Shown piece by piece: positions 8,655-18,308 of a stretch of 64,000 nt of DNA. The position numbers were made by a program, and so were the translations under genes. Below the pieces are notes generated by a model that did no database searches, was not told the origin of the DNA, and saw only the letters and a program-made list of their open reading frames with translations. The stretch is taken from assembly GCA_944327275.1 (NCBI GenBank), contig CALVHB010000013.1, forward strand, positions 1 to 64,000, read 5' to 3'. Within the stretch, counting starts at the first letter, position 1. Every line of letters begins with the position of its first letter. The stretch is from Candidatus Gastranaerophilales bacterium (GTDB taxonomy: Bacteria; Cyanobacteriota; Vampirovibrionia; Gastranaerophilales; Gastranaerophilaceae).

Positions 8655-10304
8655 CTATACAATAGCTCCGTGAGAGGCATCTTGAACATTTTGTGAATAT
8701 TTGAATAAATAGCCTGATTTTACTTTGGGTTCAAAAGGCTTTAGTTCAGATTTTCTTTTGTTCAAAATCTCTTCATCAACAATTAGTTCTATACTATGTT
8801 TGTTGATATCAATTCTAATTTTGTCTCCATTTTCAACCAATGCTATTGTTCCGCCATTTGCAGCTTCAGGACAAATATGTCCAACACAAATTCCTCTTGT
8901 TGCTCCGGAAAATCTTCCATCAGTGATAAGGGCACATTTCTTACCAAGTCCTTTCCCAACTAAAAGAGATGTTGGGGCAAGCATTTCGCGCATTCCCGGA
9001 CCACCTTTTGGCCCTTCATACCTTATTACAATGACGTCACCTTCTTTTATTTCGTCATCTTCTAATGCTTTCATAGCTTCTTCTTCGCTATCGAATGTTT
9101 TTGCTGTACCTTCAAATTGGTAACATTCAGGAGCGACTCCGGAGGTTTTTATAACACAACCGTCTTTTGCTAAATTACCGTATAGTATACTTAACCCAGG
9201 TTGAGTGTAGGATGACTTATCGTATTCCGGTATTATATTTGTGTCTCTCCAAGCATTTTTGCTAATATTTTTTAAGGATATTCCACTTACAGTGTCAGTA
9301 TCTATAAGAAACTTTTCAAGAGATTTGACAACTGCAGGTACTCCTCCTGCGTTATGAAAATCTGTCATTGTAAGTGTTGATGATGGATTTATCTTCACTA
9401 TTTGGTGAATCTTTTCACTTATTTCTTCAAAATCTTTCAAGCTAATTCCAATGTTACCAGCATTCGCAATTGCAAGTATATGTAAGAATGTATTAGTGGA
9501 TCCGCCAAGAGCAAGATCGGCAGTAATTGCATTTCTCAAACTTTCTTTTGTAATGATATCAGAAGGTTTGATATCTTTTTTTACCAATTCTACAACTTGC
9601 ATTCCGCTATCAAATGCAATTCTTCTTTTTTTAGATGATACTGCAGAAGATGATGAACAATATGGAAGTGTCATTCCCATTACTTCTGCAAGACAAGCCA
9701 TTGTATTAGCAGTATACATTCCTTGGCAAGCTCCGGCTGAAGGACAAGATTCTTCTTCAAAAGCATTTAATTCCTCTTCAGATATTTCGCCATTTCGGAA
9801 TTTTCCAACAGCTTCAAATGAACCTGTAACCATTGTTAATTTGTGTTGATTACGACATTCTCCATCTAGCATTGGACCTGCAGTAACTATGATAGCAGGG
9901 ATGTTTAATCTTAGAGCTCCAATAAGCATACCAGGAGTTATTTTGTCGCAATTTGAAAGTAGTACTATGCCGTCAAGCTGATGTGCTGCAGCAACACTTT
10001 CGACGCAGTCGGCAATTAAATCTCTTGAAGGTAATGAATATCTCATTCCACTGTGTCCCATGGCTATCCCATCGCAAATAGCAGGTACTCCAAAAATAAA
10101 CGATTGTCCTCCTGCGCTATGAATCCCTTTTTCTATCTGTCTTTCTAAATCTCTCATTCCGATATGTCCAGGTACTAGGTCTGAAAAAGAACTCGCAATA
10201 CCTATAAATGGAGATTTCATATTCAATTTACTTACCCCTGTAGCCATCAAAAGGCCACGGTGAGGTGTTTTTGCTATCCCTTTTTTTATATTATCGCTTT
10301 TCAT
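8655..10304 (-). CDS. ilvD: Dihydroxy-acid dehydratase
   Basis: Third common step of isoleucine, valine and leucine synthesis: dehydrates 2,3-dihydroxy acids to 2-oxo acids using an Fe-S cluster and Mg. The 549 residues include [12 protein letters not shown] (C119), the [17 protein letters not shown] block (C187, C193), GGPGMREML and [11 protein letters not shown]. The N-terminal region reads VPGHIG, as in the E. coli-type enzyme, without the extra cysteine found there in other members. No other ilv genes are nearby. The start ATG is 23 bases from a divergent promoter at 10327-10355. Confidence 0.96.
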   Translation of the reverse strand: MKSDNIKKGIAKTPHRGLLMATGVSKLNMKSPFIGIASSFSDLVPGHIGMRDLERQIEKGIHSAGGQSFIFGVPAICDGIAMGHSGMRYSLPSRDLIADCVESVAAAHQLDGIVLLSNCDKITPGMLIGALRLNIPAIIVTAGPMLDGECRNQHKLTMVTGSFEAVGKFRNGEISEEELNAFEEESCPSAGACQGMYTANTMACLAEVMGMTLPYCSSSSAVSSKKRRIAFDSGMQVVELVKKDIKPSDIITKESLRNAITADLALGGSTNTFLHILAIANAGNIGISLKDFEEISEKIHQIVKINPSSTLTMTDFHNAGGVPAVVKSLEKFLIDTDTVSGISLKNISKNAWRDTNIIPEYDKSSYTQPGLSILYGNLAKDGCVIKTSGVAPECYQFEGTAKTFDSEEEAMKALEDDEIKEGDVIVIRYEGPKGGPGMREMLAPTSLLVGKGLGKKCALITDGRFSGATRGICVGHICPEAANGGTIALVENGDKIRIDINKHSIELIVDEEILNKRKSELKPFEPKVKSGYLFKYSQNVQDASHGAIV

Positions 10305-10326
10305 ATTCTAATTATACATCAATATA

Positions 10327-10355
10327 TTGCAAAAAGAACATAAATCTTTTATAAT
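10327..10355 (+). promoter_or_regulatory. Strong sigma70-type promoter upstream of the G10 mini-ORF
   Basis: TTGCAA (10327-10332) and TATAAT (10350-10355) are separated by exactly 17 bases. An AGGAGG ribosome site follows at 10374-10379 and an ATG at 10388, so this drives translation into the short ORF with the G tract. Confidence 0.75.
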
Positions 10356-10387
10356 TAAACAAGATTAAGAAAAAGGAGGAAGTAATT

Positions 10388-10426
10388 ATGTTCAAGAAGC
10401 ACTATTCCGGGGGGGGGGCATTCTAG
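10388..10426 (+). CDS. Twelve-residue leader ORF with a G10 tract (possible phase-variable start)
   Basis: ATG at 10388 sits 8 bases after a perfect AGGAGG and behind a consensus promoter, yet the frame ends after 12 codons (MFKKHYSGGGAF). Ten consecutive G residues (10409-10418) encode the GGG. If the tract had 11 or 8 G, the frame would stay open with no stop through 10427-10485 and join the pilin-like gene at 10486 in frame; with 9 or 12 G it stops at about 16 codons. I read this as either the switched-off form of the pilin gene's real start or a regulatory leader. A sequencing or assembly error in the tract would give the same picture. Confidence 0.45.
   Translation: MFKKHYSGGGAF
10409..10418. 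repeat. Homopolymeric G10 tract
   Basis: Ten G in a row in otherwise AT-rich DNA, the only such run I noticed in the window. It lies seven codons after a well-formed start site. Poly-G tracts of this length are typical slipped-strand contingency sites. Confidence 0.9.
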
Positions 10427-10451
10427 CGGCTTTTCGTAAGACTTTTCTCTC

Positions 10452-10479
10452 TTGCAAAGGTTTAAAAATTTGTTATAAT
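10452..10479 (+). promoter_or_regulatory. Second candidate promoter, immediately before the pilin-like ATG
   Basis: TTGCAA (10452-10457) and TATAAT (10474-10479) are 16 bases apart. The ATG at 10486 begins six bases after the -10 box, at the expected transcription start, so a transcript from here would be leaderless. Confidence 0.55.
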
Positions 10480-10485
10480 AGTGAT

Positions 10486-11202
10486 ATGATTAATCACAAT
10501 TATAATTATAAAAAATCCGGATTTACACTTTCAGAGGTGTTGATTACTTTAGGAATAATTGGAGTTGTTGCTGCGTTAACTTTACCAGTTTTGATTCAAA
10601 AACATCAAAAACAAGTTTTTGTAACTAGGATGCAACAGACATATAGTTTGGTCTCTAACGCAATGATGTCTGCGGTCGCAGAATATGGAGAACCTTCTAC
10701 TTGGGATGGATTTGGTAGTTTTGACGCTACTGATCCAAACTATTCCCAAAATCATTCTGATAATATGAAAAAGGTTGCTACAAAATATTTTAAACCATAT
10801 TTAAAAGTAGTTGGTGAAAAACAAGAAGGATTTCAGTACACAATGTTTTTAAGTAATGGTGTATCTTTGACTTTTTATCCAGATGGAGAGTTCAATTCGG
10901 ATCAATCATCTTTTAATATAACGCTTGTATACATTATTGCTAGTTTAAATCATAACTCAAGTAATCTTTTTAATAGTTCAAGGGACTATTCTAGAAAAGA
11001 TCTTTTAATGCAATTTAGTACGAGAAGCAAGGATTATAGAGTAACTTTTTTTAGAGGTGATTGGACCAACGATTCGGTAGAGAATTTCAAAAATGATGGT
11101 ACTTATGGTTGTAATCGAAATATTCCTAAAAATAAGAGATTATACTGTGGTGCGTTGTTGTTTAGAGATAGTTGGCAAATAAAAGATTATTATCCTTGGT
11201 AG
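10486..11202 (+). CDS. Type IV pilin-like (prepilin) protein
   Basis: A 238-residue protein with a class III prepilin signal: a short polar leader ending in KKSG, cleavage expected between G and F, then FTLSEVLITLGIIGVVAALTLP with Glu at +5, followed by the usual amphipathic helix (TRMQQTYSLVSNAMMSA). The large C-terminal domain has cysteines near its end (YGCNRN, LYCGAL) that could form a disulfide. It would be a pilus or type II secretion pseudopilin subunit, processed by a prepilin peptidase encoded elsewhere. No ribosome site precedes the ATG; translation may be leaderless or come from the upstream G-tract ORF. Its 3' end overlaps the convergent nagA by 13 bases. Confidence 0.88.
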   Translation: MINHNYNYKKSGFTLSEVLITLGIIGVVAALTLPVLIQKHQKQVFVTRMQQTYSLVSNAMMSAVAEYGEPSTWDGFGSFDATDPNYSQNHSDNMKKVATKYFKPYLKVVGEKQEGFQYTMFLSNGVSLTFYPDGEFNSDQSSFNITLVYIIASLNHNSSNLFNSSRDYSRKDLLMQFSTRSKDYRVTFFRGDWTNDSVENFKNDGTYGCNRNIPKNKRLYCGALLFRDSWQIKDYYPW

Positions 11203-12095
11203 ATTTCTTTTATATTCCAAGCATCATCCCATTCAATATGTCCATTGATATCAGTATTATGATAATTATATGGATTATTGATGAATTGCGGGTTGAATAG
11301 TCCTATATTTGCAAGTCTTTTTATTATATCAGGTAATAGAGCTGTACTACCTGCGAGAGTACCTTCTTTTGAGGTTGCTTTTACTCCGTCATAATAAATT
11401 TTTTCGTCAGCAAAATTCATCTCCGAAAGTTTACTTTTTGTTATTGGCAGACTGTCACTGACCAATATAATTTTATCTAATGGTTTAGCTTTAAAAGTTA
11501 GTTTGATTGCGTCGTCAGATATGTGTACTCCATCTGCAATAATTTCAGTATAAATGTTGTCACTAATCAGTGCTGAAAGAGGGGTTGATTCTCCCCTATG
11601 GGTAATTGGTGACATTGCGTTAAAAAGATGTGTTGCACCGTTACATTTTTGTAAATCCCCACCTATACAATGACCAGCTTGTATTTTAATATCTTTAGTT
11701 GATAAGTAATCTATTAGCCCCTCGTCAAGTTCAGGTGCTAAAGTTATTATTTTTATGAAGTCATCCTCAATTAGTTTGTAATTTTCAGGGGTGAGTTTTA
11801 GAAAATGCTTTGGGTTGTGTATCCCCTTTTTTGCTGGGTTAAGGAATATTCCTTCGAGGTGTATTCCTAGAATTTTAGCCATTTGAGGAAATTGTTGATT
11901 TGCAGCTTCTTTAATTTTTCTTACAGCATTTTGTGTATTTTCTACGGTGTCCGTAACAATAGTTGGGAATATTCCTCCGATACCATATTTTAAAATTTCT
12001 TTGGATAAATAAAGAATATCATCCACAGATGCGGTATTGAAATCAATACCGAAACATCCGTGAAAATGCTGTTCTATCAACAATTTTGTTTTCAT
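11190..12095 (-). CDS. nagA: N-acetylglucosamine-6-phosphate deacetylase, short form
   Basis: Converts GlcNAc-6-phosphate to glucosamine-6-phosphate in amino-sugar and cell-wall recycling. The metal and substrate motifs of the TIM barrel are present: HFHG near the start, GIHLEGIF, QAGHC, HLFNAMSP, ADGVHIS, VSDSLP and LAGS. At 301 residues it is much shorter than the usual about 380: the N-terminal strand region and the C-terminal segment after LAGS, which together build the small beta-sandwich, are absent or reduced. The ATG overlaps the murE stop (TAATG), so it ends an ftsI-murE-nagA operon. Confidence 0.85.
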   Translation of the reverse strand: MKTKLLIEQHFHGCFGIDFNTASVDDILYLSKEILKYGIGGIFPTIVTDTVENTQNAVRKIKEAANQQFPQMAKILGIHLEGIFLNPAKKGIHNPKHFLKLTPENYKLIEDDFIKIITLAPELDEGLIDYLSTKDIKIQAGHCIGGDLQKCNGATHLFNAMSPITHRGESTPLSALISDNIYTEIIADGVHISDDAIKLTFKAKPLDKIILVSDSLPITKSKLSEMNFADEKIYYDGVKATSKEGTLAGSTALLPDIIKRLANIGLFNPQFINNPYNYHNTDINGHIEWDDAWNIKEIYQG

Positions 12096-13570
12096 TATAT
12101 TACACTGCCTTCAAATACTTTTCTAGCTTCTTCTCTGTCGTCAAAATGTATTGTTTTGTCTTTTAATATTTGATAATTTTCATGGCCTTTTCCTGCAATA
12201 ACAACTATATCATTGTTGTTTGCTATATTTTTTAATAAAGCAATCGCAGCTCCTCTATCAGGTTCTACTATTACTTTTTTCGGATTCATTGATTTTAGAC
12301 CTGCAATAATATCTGTAATAATGGTTTGAGGATCTTCACTTCTTGGATTATCGCTAGTAATTACAATCTTATCTGCAAGTTTTTCTGCAATTGCTCCCAT
12401 TTTAGGCCTTTTGGTTGCATCCCTGTCTCCGCCGCAACCGAATAGACAGATAAGTTTCCCATCTTCAGGGGTAATTTCTCTAGCAGATTTTAAAACATTT
12501 TCAAGTCCGTCAGGAGTATGTGCATAATCAACAATAACAAGAGGTTTTTTTACGACTACTTCAAATCTTCCTGCTACTCCTTTTACATTTTGCAAAGCCT
12601 TCAATGCAACGTTAATATCTATTCCCATTGCAATAGCTGTAGTGACTGCTGCAAGTACATTGTATACGCTGAACATTCCGTTCATGTGAAGGTTAACTTT
12701 GTACTCTTGAGCTTTGGCAACAAGAGTAAATTCTGCTCCATTTAAAGAAAAATCTATATTTCTAGCCATTACATCACTTTGTTGTCTTACCCCATAAGTA
12801 AGAACTTTAACTCCTTCTGGAACAACGCTGATAAATCTGTCGCCGTATTCATCATCAGCGTTAATTACCGCAAAGTTACCTTCTTTAAGTCTTTCAAAAA
12901 GTAAAGCTTTTGCTTTGAAGTAATTATCCATGGTAATGTGATAATCAAGGTGATCTTGTGTTAAGTTAGTTAGTACTGCTCCATTAAAGCGGCAACCTCC
13001 TACACGATTTTGATCAAGAGCATGTGAACTTACTTCCATTACAACGTTATCAATTTTCTCAACGTCTTTAATCATTCTCAAAGTTGCTTGCAGTTCAGGA
13101 GCTTGTGGGGTAGTATGTTTTGCATCTCTATATTCACTATTTGATGACAGTTTATATCCTAATGTTCCAATAAGTGCACATTTTTGCTCATTTTCTTCAA
13201 ATATTTTTTGAATTAGGTGAGTAACTGTTGTTTTACCGTTGGTTCCAGTAATACCTATTAAATTTATTCCCTTTGAAGGACTAGAATAGAATCTGTCAGC
13301 GATGTCTGCAATTTTGTGTCTGGTAGAACATACCACAACTTGTGGAATTTTAACATCTTTTACTTCTTTTTCGACCAAAAGTGCAGCAGCTCCGTTTTCT
13401 ATAGCGTTTTGAGCGTATTCATGTCCGTCAGTATGTTCACCAACTAAACATACGAATATGTCTCCTTTTTTGGTAGTTTTCGAATTGTAAGAAATTCCTG
13501 TTATATTGATATTTTTAAAATTGATTAAATCTTTGTAGTCAAGGTATTCAATTAATTCGTCTAATTTCAT
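12095..13570 (-). CDS. murE: UDP-MurNAc-tripeptide synthetase
   Basis: Adds the third stem-peptide residue to UDP-MurNAc-L-Ala-D-Glu. The 491 residues show the Mur ligase ATP loop ITGTNGKTTVTH, the conserved LTNLTQDHLDYH, VDYAHTPDGLENVL and FGCGGDRDATKRPKMG. The substrate-selecting motif reads SDNPRSEDP; DNPR indicates meso-diaminopimelate rather than lysine, which fits a Gram-negative-type wall. It lies 18 bases downstream of ftsI and is coupled to nagA. Confidence 0.96.
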   Translation of the reverse strand: MKLDELIEYLDYKDLINFKNINITGISYNSKTTKKGDIFVCLVGEHTDGHEYAQNAIENGAAALLVEKEVKDVKIPQVVVCSTRHKIADIADRFYSSPSKGINLIGITGTNGKTTVTHLIQKIFEENEQKCALIGTLGYKLSSNSEYRDAKHTTPQAPELQATLRMIKDVEKIDNVVMEVSSHALDQNRVGGCRFNGAVLTNLTQDHLDYHITMDNYFKAKALLFERLKEGNFAVINADDEYGDRFISVVPEGVKVLTYGVRQQSDVMARNIDFSLNGAEFTLVAKAQEYKVNLHMNGMFSVYNVLAAVTTAIAMGIDINVALKALQNVKGVAGRFEVVVKKPLVIVDYAHTPDGLENVLKSAREITPEDGKLICLFGCGGDRDATKRPKMGAIAEKLADKIVITSDNPRSEDPQTIITDIIAGLKSMNPKKVIVEPDRGAAIALLKNIANNNDIVVIAGKGHENYQILKDKTIHFDDREEARKVFEGSVI

Positions 13571-13588
13571 TTATTCTCTCCTGTAAAA

Positions 13589-15337
13589 TTATCTAGCTTT
13601 TTTAGTTTGAATTTTGTCGGGTTTCAAATTCATAATTCTTGCAATTTGGGTAGTAACTTCATGGAACACAGGTCCTGCTACTGTATTCCCCCAAATTGCA
13701 CCTACCTTTGCACTATCTACCATTACATAAACAAGCACTTGAGGATCTGAGGCTGGTAGATATCCGATTGTTGAAGTGTATGTATATGGAGTATAGCCTG
13801 CTCCACCTTCTTTTGGTTTTCTGGATGTTCCTGTTTTTGCAGCAACATTATATTTGTCCATTTTTATTACGGAACGACCGTTATTTACACTTGCTGCAAG
13901 TAATCTGGTTACAGCTTGAGCTGTTTCAGGTTTAATTACTTGTGTATGGTGAATTTTATTATCATATTCTTCTTGTGAGTATTTTATGACGTGAGGGGTA
14001 ACTCTTACACCGTTGTTAGCAAGAGCTTGTACTGCTGAAATCATTTGAATGGCAGTAACTGATGTCCCGTACCCGTAAGCCATTGTTGCATGAATACCTT
14101 GATCCCATTGACTCCAATAAGGCAAAAGTCCTACTGATTCTCCAGGAAGATCAATTCCAGTTTTTTCTCCAAATCCGAATTTTTTTAATACCCCATAAAA
14201 CTCCATAGGTGTCATTGTTTTTGCGATATTAATAGAACCAATATTACTAGAGTGCTCAAATAAATATTCTAAAGTAATATTGCCCGGATATGGGTGTACG
14301 TCATAATCGTAATTTTTTATTTCCCATTTACCTATTGTTGTTTTTCCAGTATCTAGAACTGTTGAATGTTCATTAATTTTCCCAAGATCCATTGCACTTG
14401 CAACAGTAATTGTTTTAAAAGTAGACCCAGGAGGGAATACGTCTGTTAATGTCCAATTTTTCAGCTGTTGTGGAGTCGCTTTTTTATAATTATTAGGATC
14501 AAATGTTGGGTATACGGCGTATGCAAGTATTTCCCCATTTTTAGGGTTCATTACGATTACCGTACCTCTTTCTGCTTTTTTTTCGGTAACCATTTTTTCA
14601 ATTTCTTTTTCGCATACGTGTTGTATAGCTGCATCTATAGTTAAAGTTACATTTTCGCCTTTAGGATTTGTTGTTGTTGCAACTGGGTCGGTCGTAAAAT
14701 CGTAAATAATTTTCCCATCGCGTGTTCTTTGGTATTTTACGGTATTTATTACGTGCTCAAGTCTGTCTTTTGCAGTATATTCTACACCATTTGCAATATC
14801 TGCATCAAAATTGTAATATCCTAGGATATGTGCAGCTAAAGAGCCTTGCGGGTATTCTCTTGTGTTCTTTTTGCCGAGACTTATTTCTCTTAGATGAAGT
14901 TTCGCAATCTCTTTTGCAGAACTTCTGTCGATATCTTTTTTTATTGTAATGACAGGCCCCGGTTTTTTTAGTTTCTGAAGAAGAGTATCTTTAGGCATCT
15001 TCAAAATAGGTGCAAGAAGTTTTGCAAGTTCTTCAGGAGAATGGTCATAATCAGCCGGATGTGCGTATACATCGGAATATACTTTGTCTGTTGCAAGTTT
15101 TATTCCGTTTCGGTCGAATATATCTCCGCGCATAGAAAATATTCTTCCAACTCTTTGACTTCTTGCTCTAGCTCTGTATTTCCCTACATCAATTACTTGG
15201 ATAAAAAACAGGTAAATGACAAGTAATACCATAAAGCCAATAAAGAAAATGTGTAAAAATCCAACAACTTGATCAAAAGTTTTATTGCGTTTTTCTATCT
15301 CATTTTCCGGCTCATTATTGCGCAATCTTTTTCTCAA
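13589..15337 (-). CDS. ftsI: Penicillin-binding protein 2B/3-type transpeptidase (division PBP)
   Basis: A 582-residue class B PBP that cross-links septal peptidoglycan. There is one N-terminal membrane segment (about 25-48), a dimerisation/pedestal region with RGDIFDRNG (about 70-78), and a transpeptidase domain with all three catalytic motifs: S305-T-F-K308, S363-S-N365 and K501-T-G503. No PASTA domains follow. The start is a TTG preceded by GAGGG about 8 bases upstream; no in-frame ATG gives a better start. It heads the ftsI-murE-nagA string; its neighbour murE supports the division and wall role. Confidence 0.92.
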   Translation of the reverse strand: MRKRLRNNEPENEIEKRNKTFDQVVGFLHIFFIGFMVLLVIYLFFIQVIDVGKYRARARSQRVGRIFSMRGDIFDRNGIKLATDKVYSDVYAHPADYDHSPEELAKLLAPILKMPKDTLLQKLKKPGPVITIKKDIDRSSAKEIAKLHLREISLGKKNTREYPQGSLAAHILGYYNFDADIANGVEYTAKDRLEHVINTVKYQRTRDGKIIYDFTTDPVATTTNPKGENVTLTIDAAIQHVCEKEIEKMVTEKKAERGTVIVMNPKNGEILAYAVYPTFDPNNYKKATPQQLKNWTLTDVFPPGSTFKTITVASAMDLGKINEHSTVLDTGKTTIGKWEIKNYDYDVHPYPGNITLEYLFEHSSNIGSINIAKTMTPMEFYGVLKKFGFGEKTGIDLPGESVGLLPYWSQWDQGIHATMAYGYGTSVTAIQMISAVQALANNGVRVTPHVIKYSQEEYDNKIHHTQVIKPETAQAVTRLLAASVNNGRSVIKMDKYNVAAKTGTSRKPKEGGAGYTPYTYTSTIGYLPASDPQVLVYVMVDSAKVGAIWGNTVAGPVFHEVTTQIARIMNLKPDKIQTKKAR

Positions 15338-15428
15338 AACATATCCCTCTTTCTTTTCTTATTCTATCATAATCAGTTTCAAAAGAAATAAATATTAAAT
15401 AATTTTAACTTTATAGTATAATGTAGAT

Positions 15429-16793
15429 ATGAAAAAATGGTTATTAATTTTTGGTTTAGTTTTCTTGGGATGTGAGAGTTTTGCTTTTAACATTGTTTAT
15501 CCTAAAAAAAATGATGTTGTAATAAATGCAGAATCAACATTTTTTATTGGATCATCTGACAAACCCTTAAAAATAAATGGGGCAGATGTCCCTATACATC
15601 CATCCGGAGGCTTTGCATATGTTGTAAAATTATTAGACGGTCAGAATACATTTGTTATTCAATCTGAGGATGAAAAACAAATTTTTGTAGTGACAAAACC
15701 AAAAATTCAAAAAGGCTATGTAAAGAGTGATAATTTTGTACCATTTTCTGAAAAAAAATATTTTTATGTAACGGTAGAGAATGCGCCATTGCGATCTTCT
15801 CCTGTTGATTCTGGAATAAATAGAATCGCTCATTTGCAAAGGAATATTGAATTATTATCCGATGGAGAAAAAAATGGTTTTTATCGTATTGTATTAGGCA
15901 ATTCTTTATATGGATGGATCTCTAAGGCAAATGTGAAAGAATACGATAATTATGAGGTAACTTCTGCTGTTTTGTACGGATATGAACACGTTGATTCGGA
16001 AGATTACAACACTTTTATTTTTCACTTAGATAAGCGTATCCCCTTTGAAATTGCAGAAGGACAGGAGGAGTTGTTAATTAAATTTTATAATGTTAAAGAT
16101 CAAGAAAATAATACTTTTACAATGAAAGTGCCTGTAAATGATGTAACAAGTTCCCGTAAAATAATTGGTTATAGTGGTGAATATCAAGGGAATGATTTTG
16201 TATTGAAGATACGCAAACCTATTATTACAAATTCTTGGCGTCCTTTGCATAATATTAAAATTGCTATAGATGCAGGTCATGGAGGTTCTGAAGTCGGAGC
16301 TATAGGTTGTTTAGGAGATAAAGAAAAGGACTTAAATTTAGTATTTGCAAAATTATTAGAGACTGAATTAAAAAAACGAGGAGCAAAAGTTATAATGACT
16401 CGTTCATCTGATACGTATGTCGGATTGAGAGAAAGAGTGGATATTGCAAATGCAAATAATGCAAATGTTCTATTAAGCCTACATGGTAATGCTCTGCCTG
16501 ACGGACGTGATCCTAACAAAAATAGAGGAACAAGCATATATTACTATTACAATCAAGCAAAGCCTCTTGCTGATGTAATTATGAATAAAGTTGTATCAGA
16601 ACTTGGTGTTCCAAATGACAAAGTTAGACAAGGCAGTTTGGCATTGGTTAGAAATACTAATGCTTTGAGTCTGCTAATTGAAATTTCTTATTTGATAAAT
16701 CCTGAGGATAATGCGAATTTAACAAATCCAGAGTTTCAAAAACAATATGTAAAAGCAGTTGCTGACGGTATTGAAGAATATTTTTCAAAATAG
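15429..16793 (+). CDS. N-acetylmuramoyl-L-alanine amidase with SH3-like domain
   Basis: A 454-residue wall hydrolase that splits the MurNAc-L-Ala bond. The N-terminal signal peptide ends near SFA (about residue 19). An SH3-like segment (NAPLRSSPVD through YGWISKANV, about 110-180) probably binds the wall. The C-terminal amidase_3 domain has the zinc ligands IAIDAGHGG, EKDLNL, LSLHGNA and the catalytic Glu in LLIEISYL. The ATG begins six bases after a TATAAT box (15417-15422) with no ribosome site, so the mRNA looks leaderless. It is divergent from ftsI and opposite the pepA terminator. Confidence 0.93.
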   Translation: MKKWLLIFGLVFLGCESFAFNIVYPKKNDVVINAESTFFIGSSDKPLKINGADVPIHPSGGFAYVVKLLDGQNTFVIQSEDEKQIFVVTKPKIQKGYVKSDNFVPFSEKKYFYVTVENAPLRSSPVDSGINRIAHLQRNIELLSDGEKNGFYRIVLGNSLYGWISKANVKEYDNYEVTSAVLYGYEHVDSEDYNTFIFHLDKRIPFEIAEGQEELLIKFYNVKDQENNTFTMKVPVNDVTSSRKIIGYSGEYQGNDFVLKIRKPIITNSWRPLHNIKIAIDAGHGGSEVGAIGCLGDKEKDLNLVFAKLLETELKKRGAKVIMTRSSDTYVGLRERVDIANANNANVLLSLHGNALPDGRDPNKNRGTSIYYYYNQAKPLADVIMNKVVSELGVPNDKVRQGSLALVRNTNALSLLIEISYLINPEDNANLTNPEFQKQYVKAVADGIEEYFSK

Positions 16794-16794
16794 T

Positions 16795-16845
16795 AAAAAA
16801 CAGGCGGTATAAATTTTTAATATACAGCCTGTTTTCTTATTTTTT
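16795..16845. terminator. Bidirectional terminator between amidase and pepA
   Basis: An AAAACAGGC...GCCTGTTTT stem (about 16797-16805 with 16827-16835) lies between two convergent genes and is followed by T-rich DNA on the plus strand and a run of T on the minus strand. Confidence 0.75.
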
Positions 16846-16855
16846 TATTGTAAAT

Positions 16856-18253
16856 TTATTTTGTGATGTAGTTTAAAAGAGTTCTAACTCCGGCACCTGT
16901 CGCACCCGCAATAAATTCTTTTTGAGGTTTTTCAAGGTAGGCAGTTCCTGCGATATCAATATGTGCCCATTTTGGACAGTTTACAAATTCTTGTAGGAAT
17001 AAGCCTGCAGCTGAAGCACCTCCCATTCTTGATCCGGTATTTTTCATATCGGCAATGTCAGATTTTAAGCTGTCTTTATATTCTTTGAACATAGGTAGTC
17101 CCCAGAATATTTCTCCGGATTCTTTTGCTGTATCTATAAGTTTCCATACAAAATCATCATTATTTCCCATAATTCCTGATGCGTATGTTCCAAGAGCGAC
17201 AACACAAGCACCTGTTAAAGTTGCTATATCTATTACTTCATCTACTCCAAGTTCACAAGCATAGCAAAGCGCATCTGCAAGAGTTAATCTTCCTTCAGCA
17301 TCAGTATTATCAACTTCAATAGTTTTTCCGTTTTTAGCTGTAAGTATATCTCCCGGTTTGTAAGAAGAACCTGATGGCATATTTTCACAAGCTGCAATTA
17401 TCCCGTGTACTTCTATTTCAGGTTGGAGTTTTGATAATGCTTGCATTACTCCAAGAACACAAGCTGCACCTGACATATCATCTTTCATTGTAAGCATAGA
17501 AGATGCCGGTTTTATATCAAGACCGCCGGAATCAAAACAGATACCTTTTCCTATTATTGCAATCTTTTTCTTAGGATTTTTTGATGAGTATTTCATATGA
17601 ATAAATTTTGGAGGTTGGCTGCTACCTTGACCTACTGCAAGATATGCACCCATTCCCATTCTTTCAATTTCTTCTTTGTCAAATACTTTAGTTTCAATTC
17701 CTTCTATATTTTTTGCAATTTCTGCAAGTTTTGTTGGAGTTGCAATTTGAGCTGGAGTATTTGCAAGATCTCTTGTAAGTTTCATTGCTTCTCCAAAAAT
17801 TCTTCCTTCATTTACATCTTCTTCTGAAAATCTTGCAAAGGTAATTTCTTCTAAATGATGAGATTTTTCTGATTTGTATTTGTCGTATGAATAGTCTGCA
17901 ATCATAGCTCCGATAGTTGCGGATTTTCCGTAATCAGCATTTACATCAAAGTCAAAAACGGCTTTTTTAGCTTTTATTTGTTGCAATTTCTTTACTGCTT
18001 TAGCAACAGCTTCTCTCATTTTATTAGCATTGAATTCTTCTTTTTTACCGAATCCTATGACTAAAATTTTATCAGCATTTGTTTGCCCTAGAGTATGAAG
18101 TAGGTATGTATGTCCCAACTTGCCTTCAAAGTGGTCTTTTTCAACGGCATATTTGTTAGCAAGTTCCTGAGATGTTTTTTCTCCCTCAAACTTATTTATT
18201 ACCAAGACTTCAGTAGGAATATCTTTAACATCTTGTAAAACTTTAATTTCCAT
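16856..18253 (-). CDS. pepA: Leucyl aminopeptidase (M17)
   Basis: A 465-residue cytosolic metallo-aminopeptidase that removes N-terminal residues during peptide turnover. The C-terminal catalytic domain holds the two-metal site: GKGICFDSGGLDIKP, MKDDMSGAA and the M17 signature NTDAEGRLTLADAL. The N-terminal about 160 residues are the variable domain. It has a strong AAAGGAGAGAG ribosome site and a good promoter at 18280-18308, and ends at a shared bidirectional terminator. Confidence 0.95.
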   Translation of the reverse strand: MEIKVLQDVKDIPTEVLVINKFEGEKTSQELANKYAVEKDHFEGKLGHTYLLHTLGQTNADKILVIGFGKKEEFNANKMREAVAKAVKKLQQIKAKKAVFDFDVNADYGKSATIGAMIADYSYDKYKSEKSHHLEEITFARFSEEDVNEGRIFGEAMKLTRDLANTPAQIATPTKLAEIAKNIEGIETKVFDKEEIERMGMGAYLAVGQGSSQPPKFIHMKYSSKNPKKKIAIIGKGICFDSGGLDIKPASSMLTMKDDMSGAACVLGVMQALSKLQPEIEVHGIIAACENMPSGSSYKPGDILTAKNGKTIEVDNTDAEGRLTLADALCYACELGVDEVIDIATLTGACVVALGTYASGIMGNNDDFVWKLIDTAKESGEIFWGLPMFKEYKDSLKSDIADMKNTGSRMGGASAAGLFLQEFVNCPKWAHIDIAGTAYLEKPQKEFIAGATGAGVRTLLNYITK

Positions 18254-18279
18254 ATGTCTCTCTCCTTTTTTCGCTTGTC

Positions 18280-18308
18280 AGTATAGCACTTTTGTCTTGT
18301 TTTGTAAA
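18280..18308 (-). promoter_or_regulatory. Candidate promoter for pepA
   Basis: On the minus strand, TTTACA (18303-18308) and TATACT (18280-18285) are 17 bases apart, about 27 bases before the pepA ATG. Confidence 0.6.
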
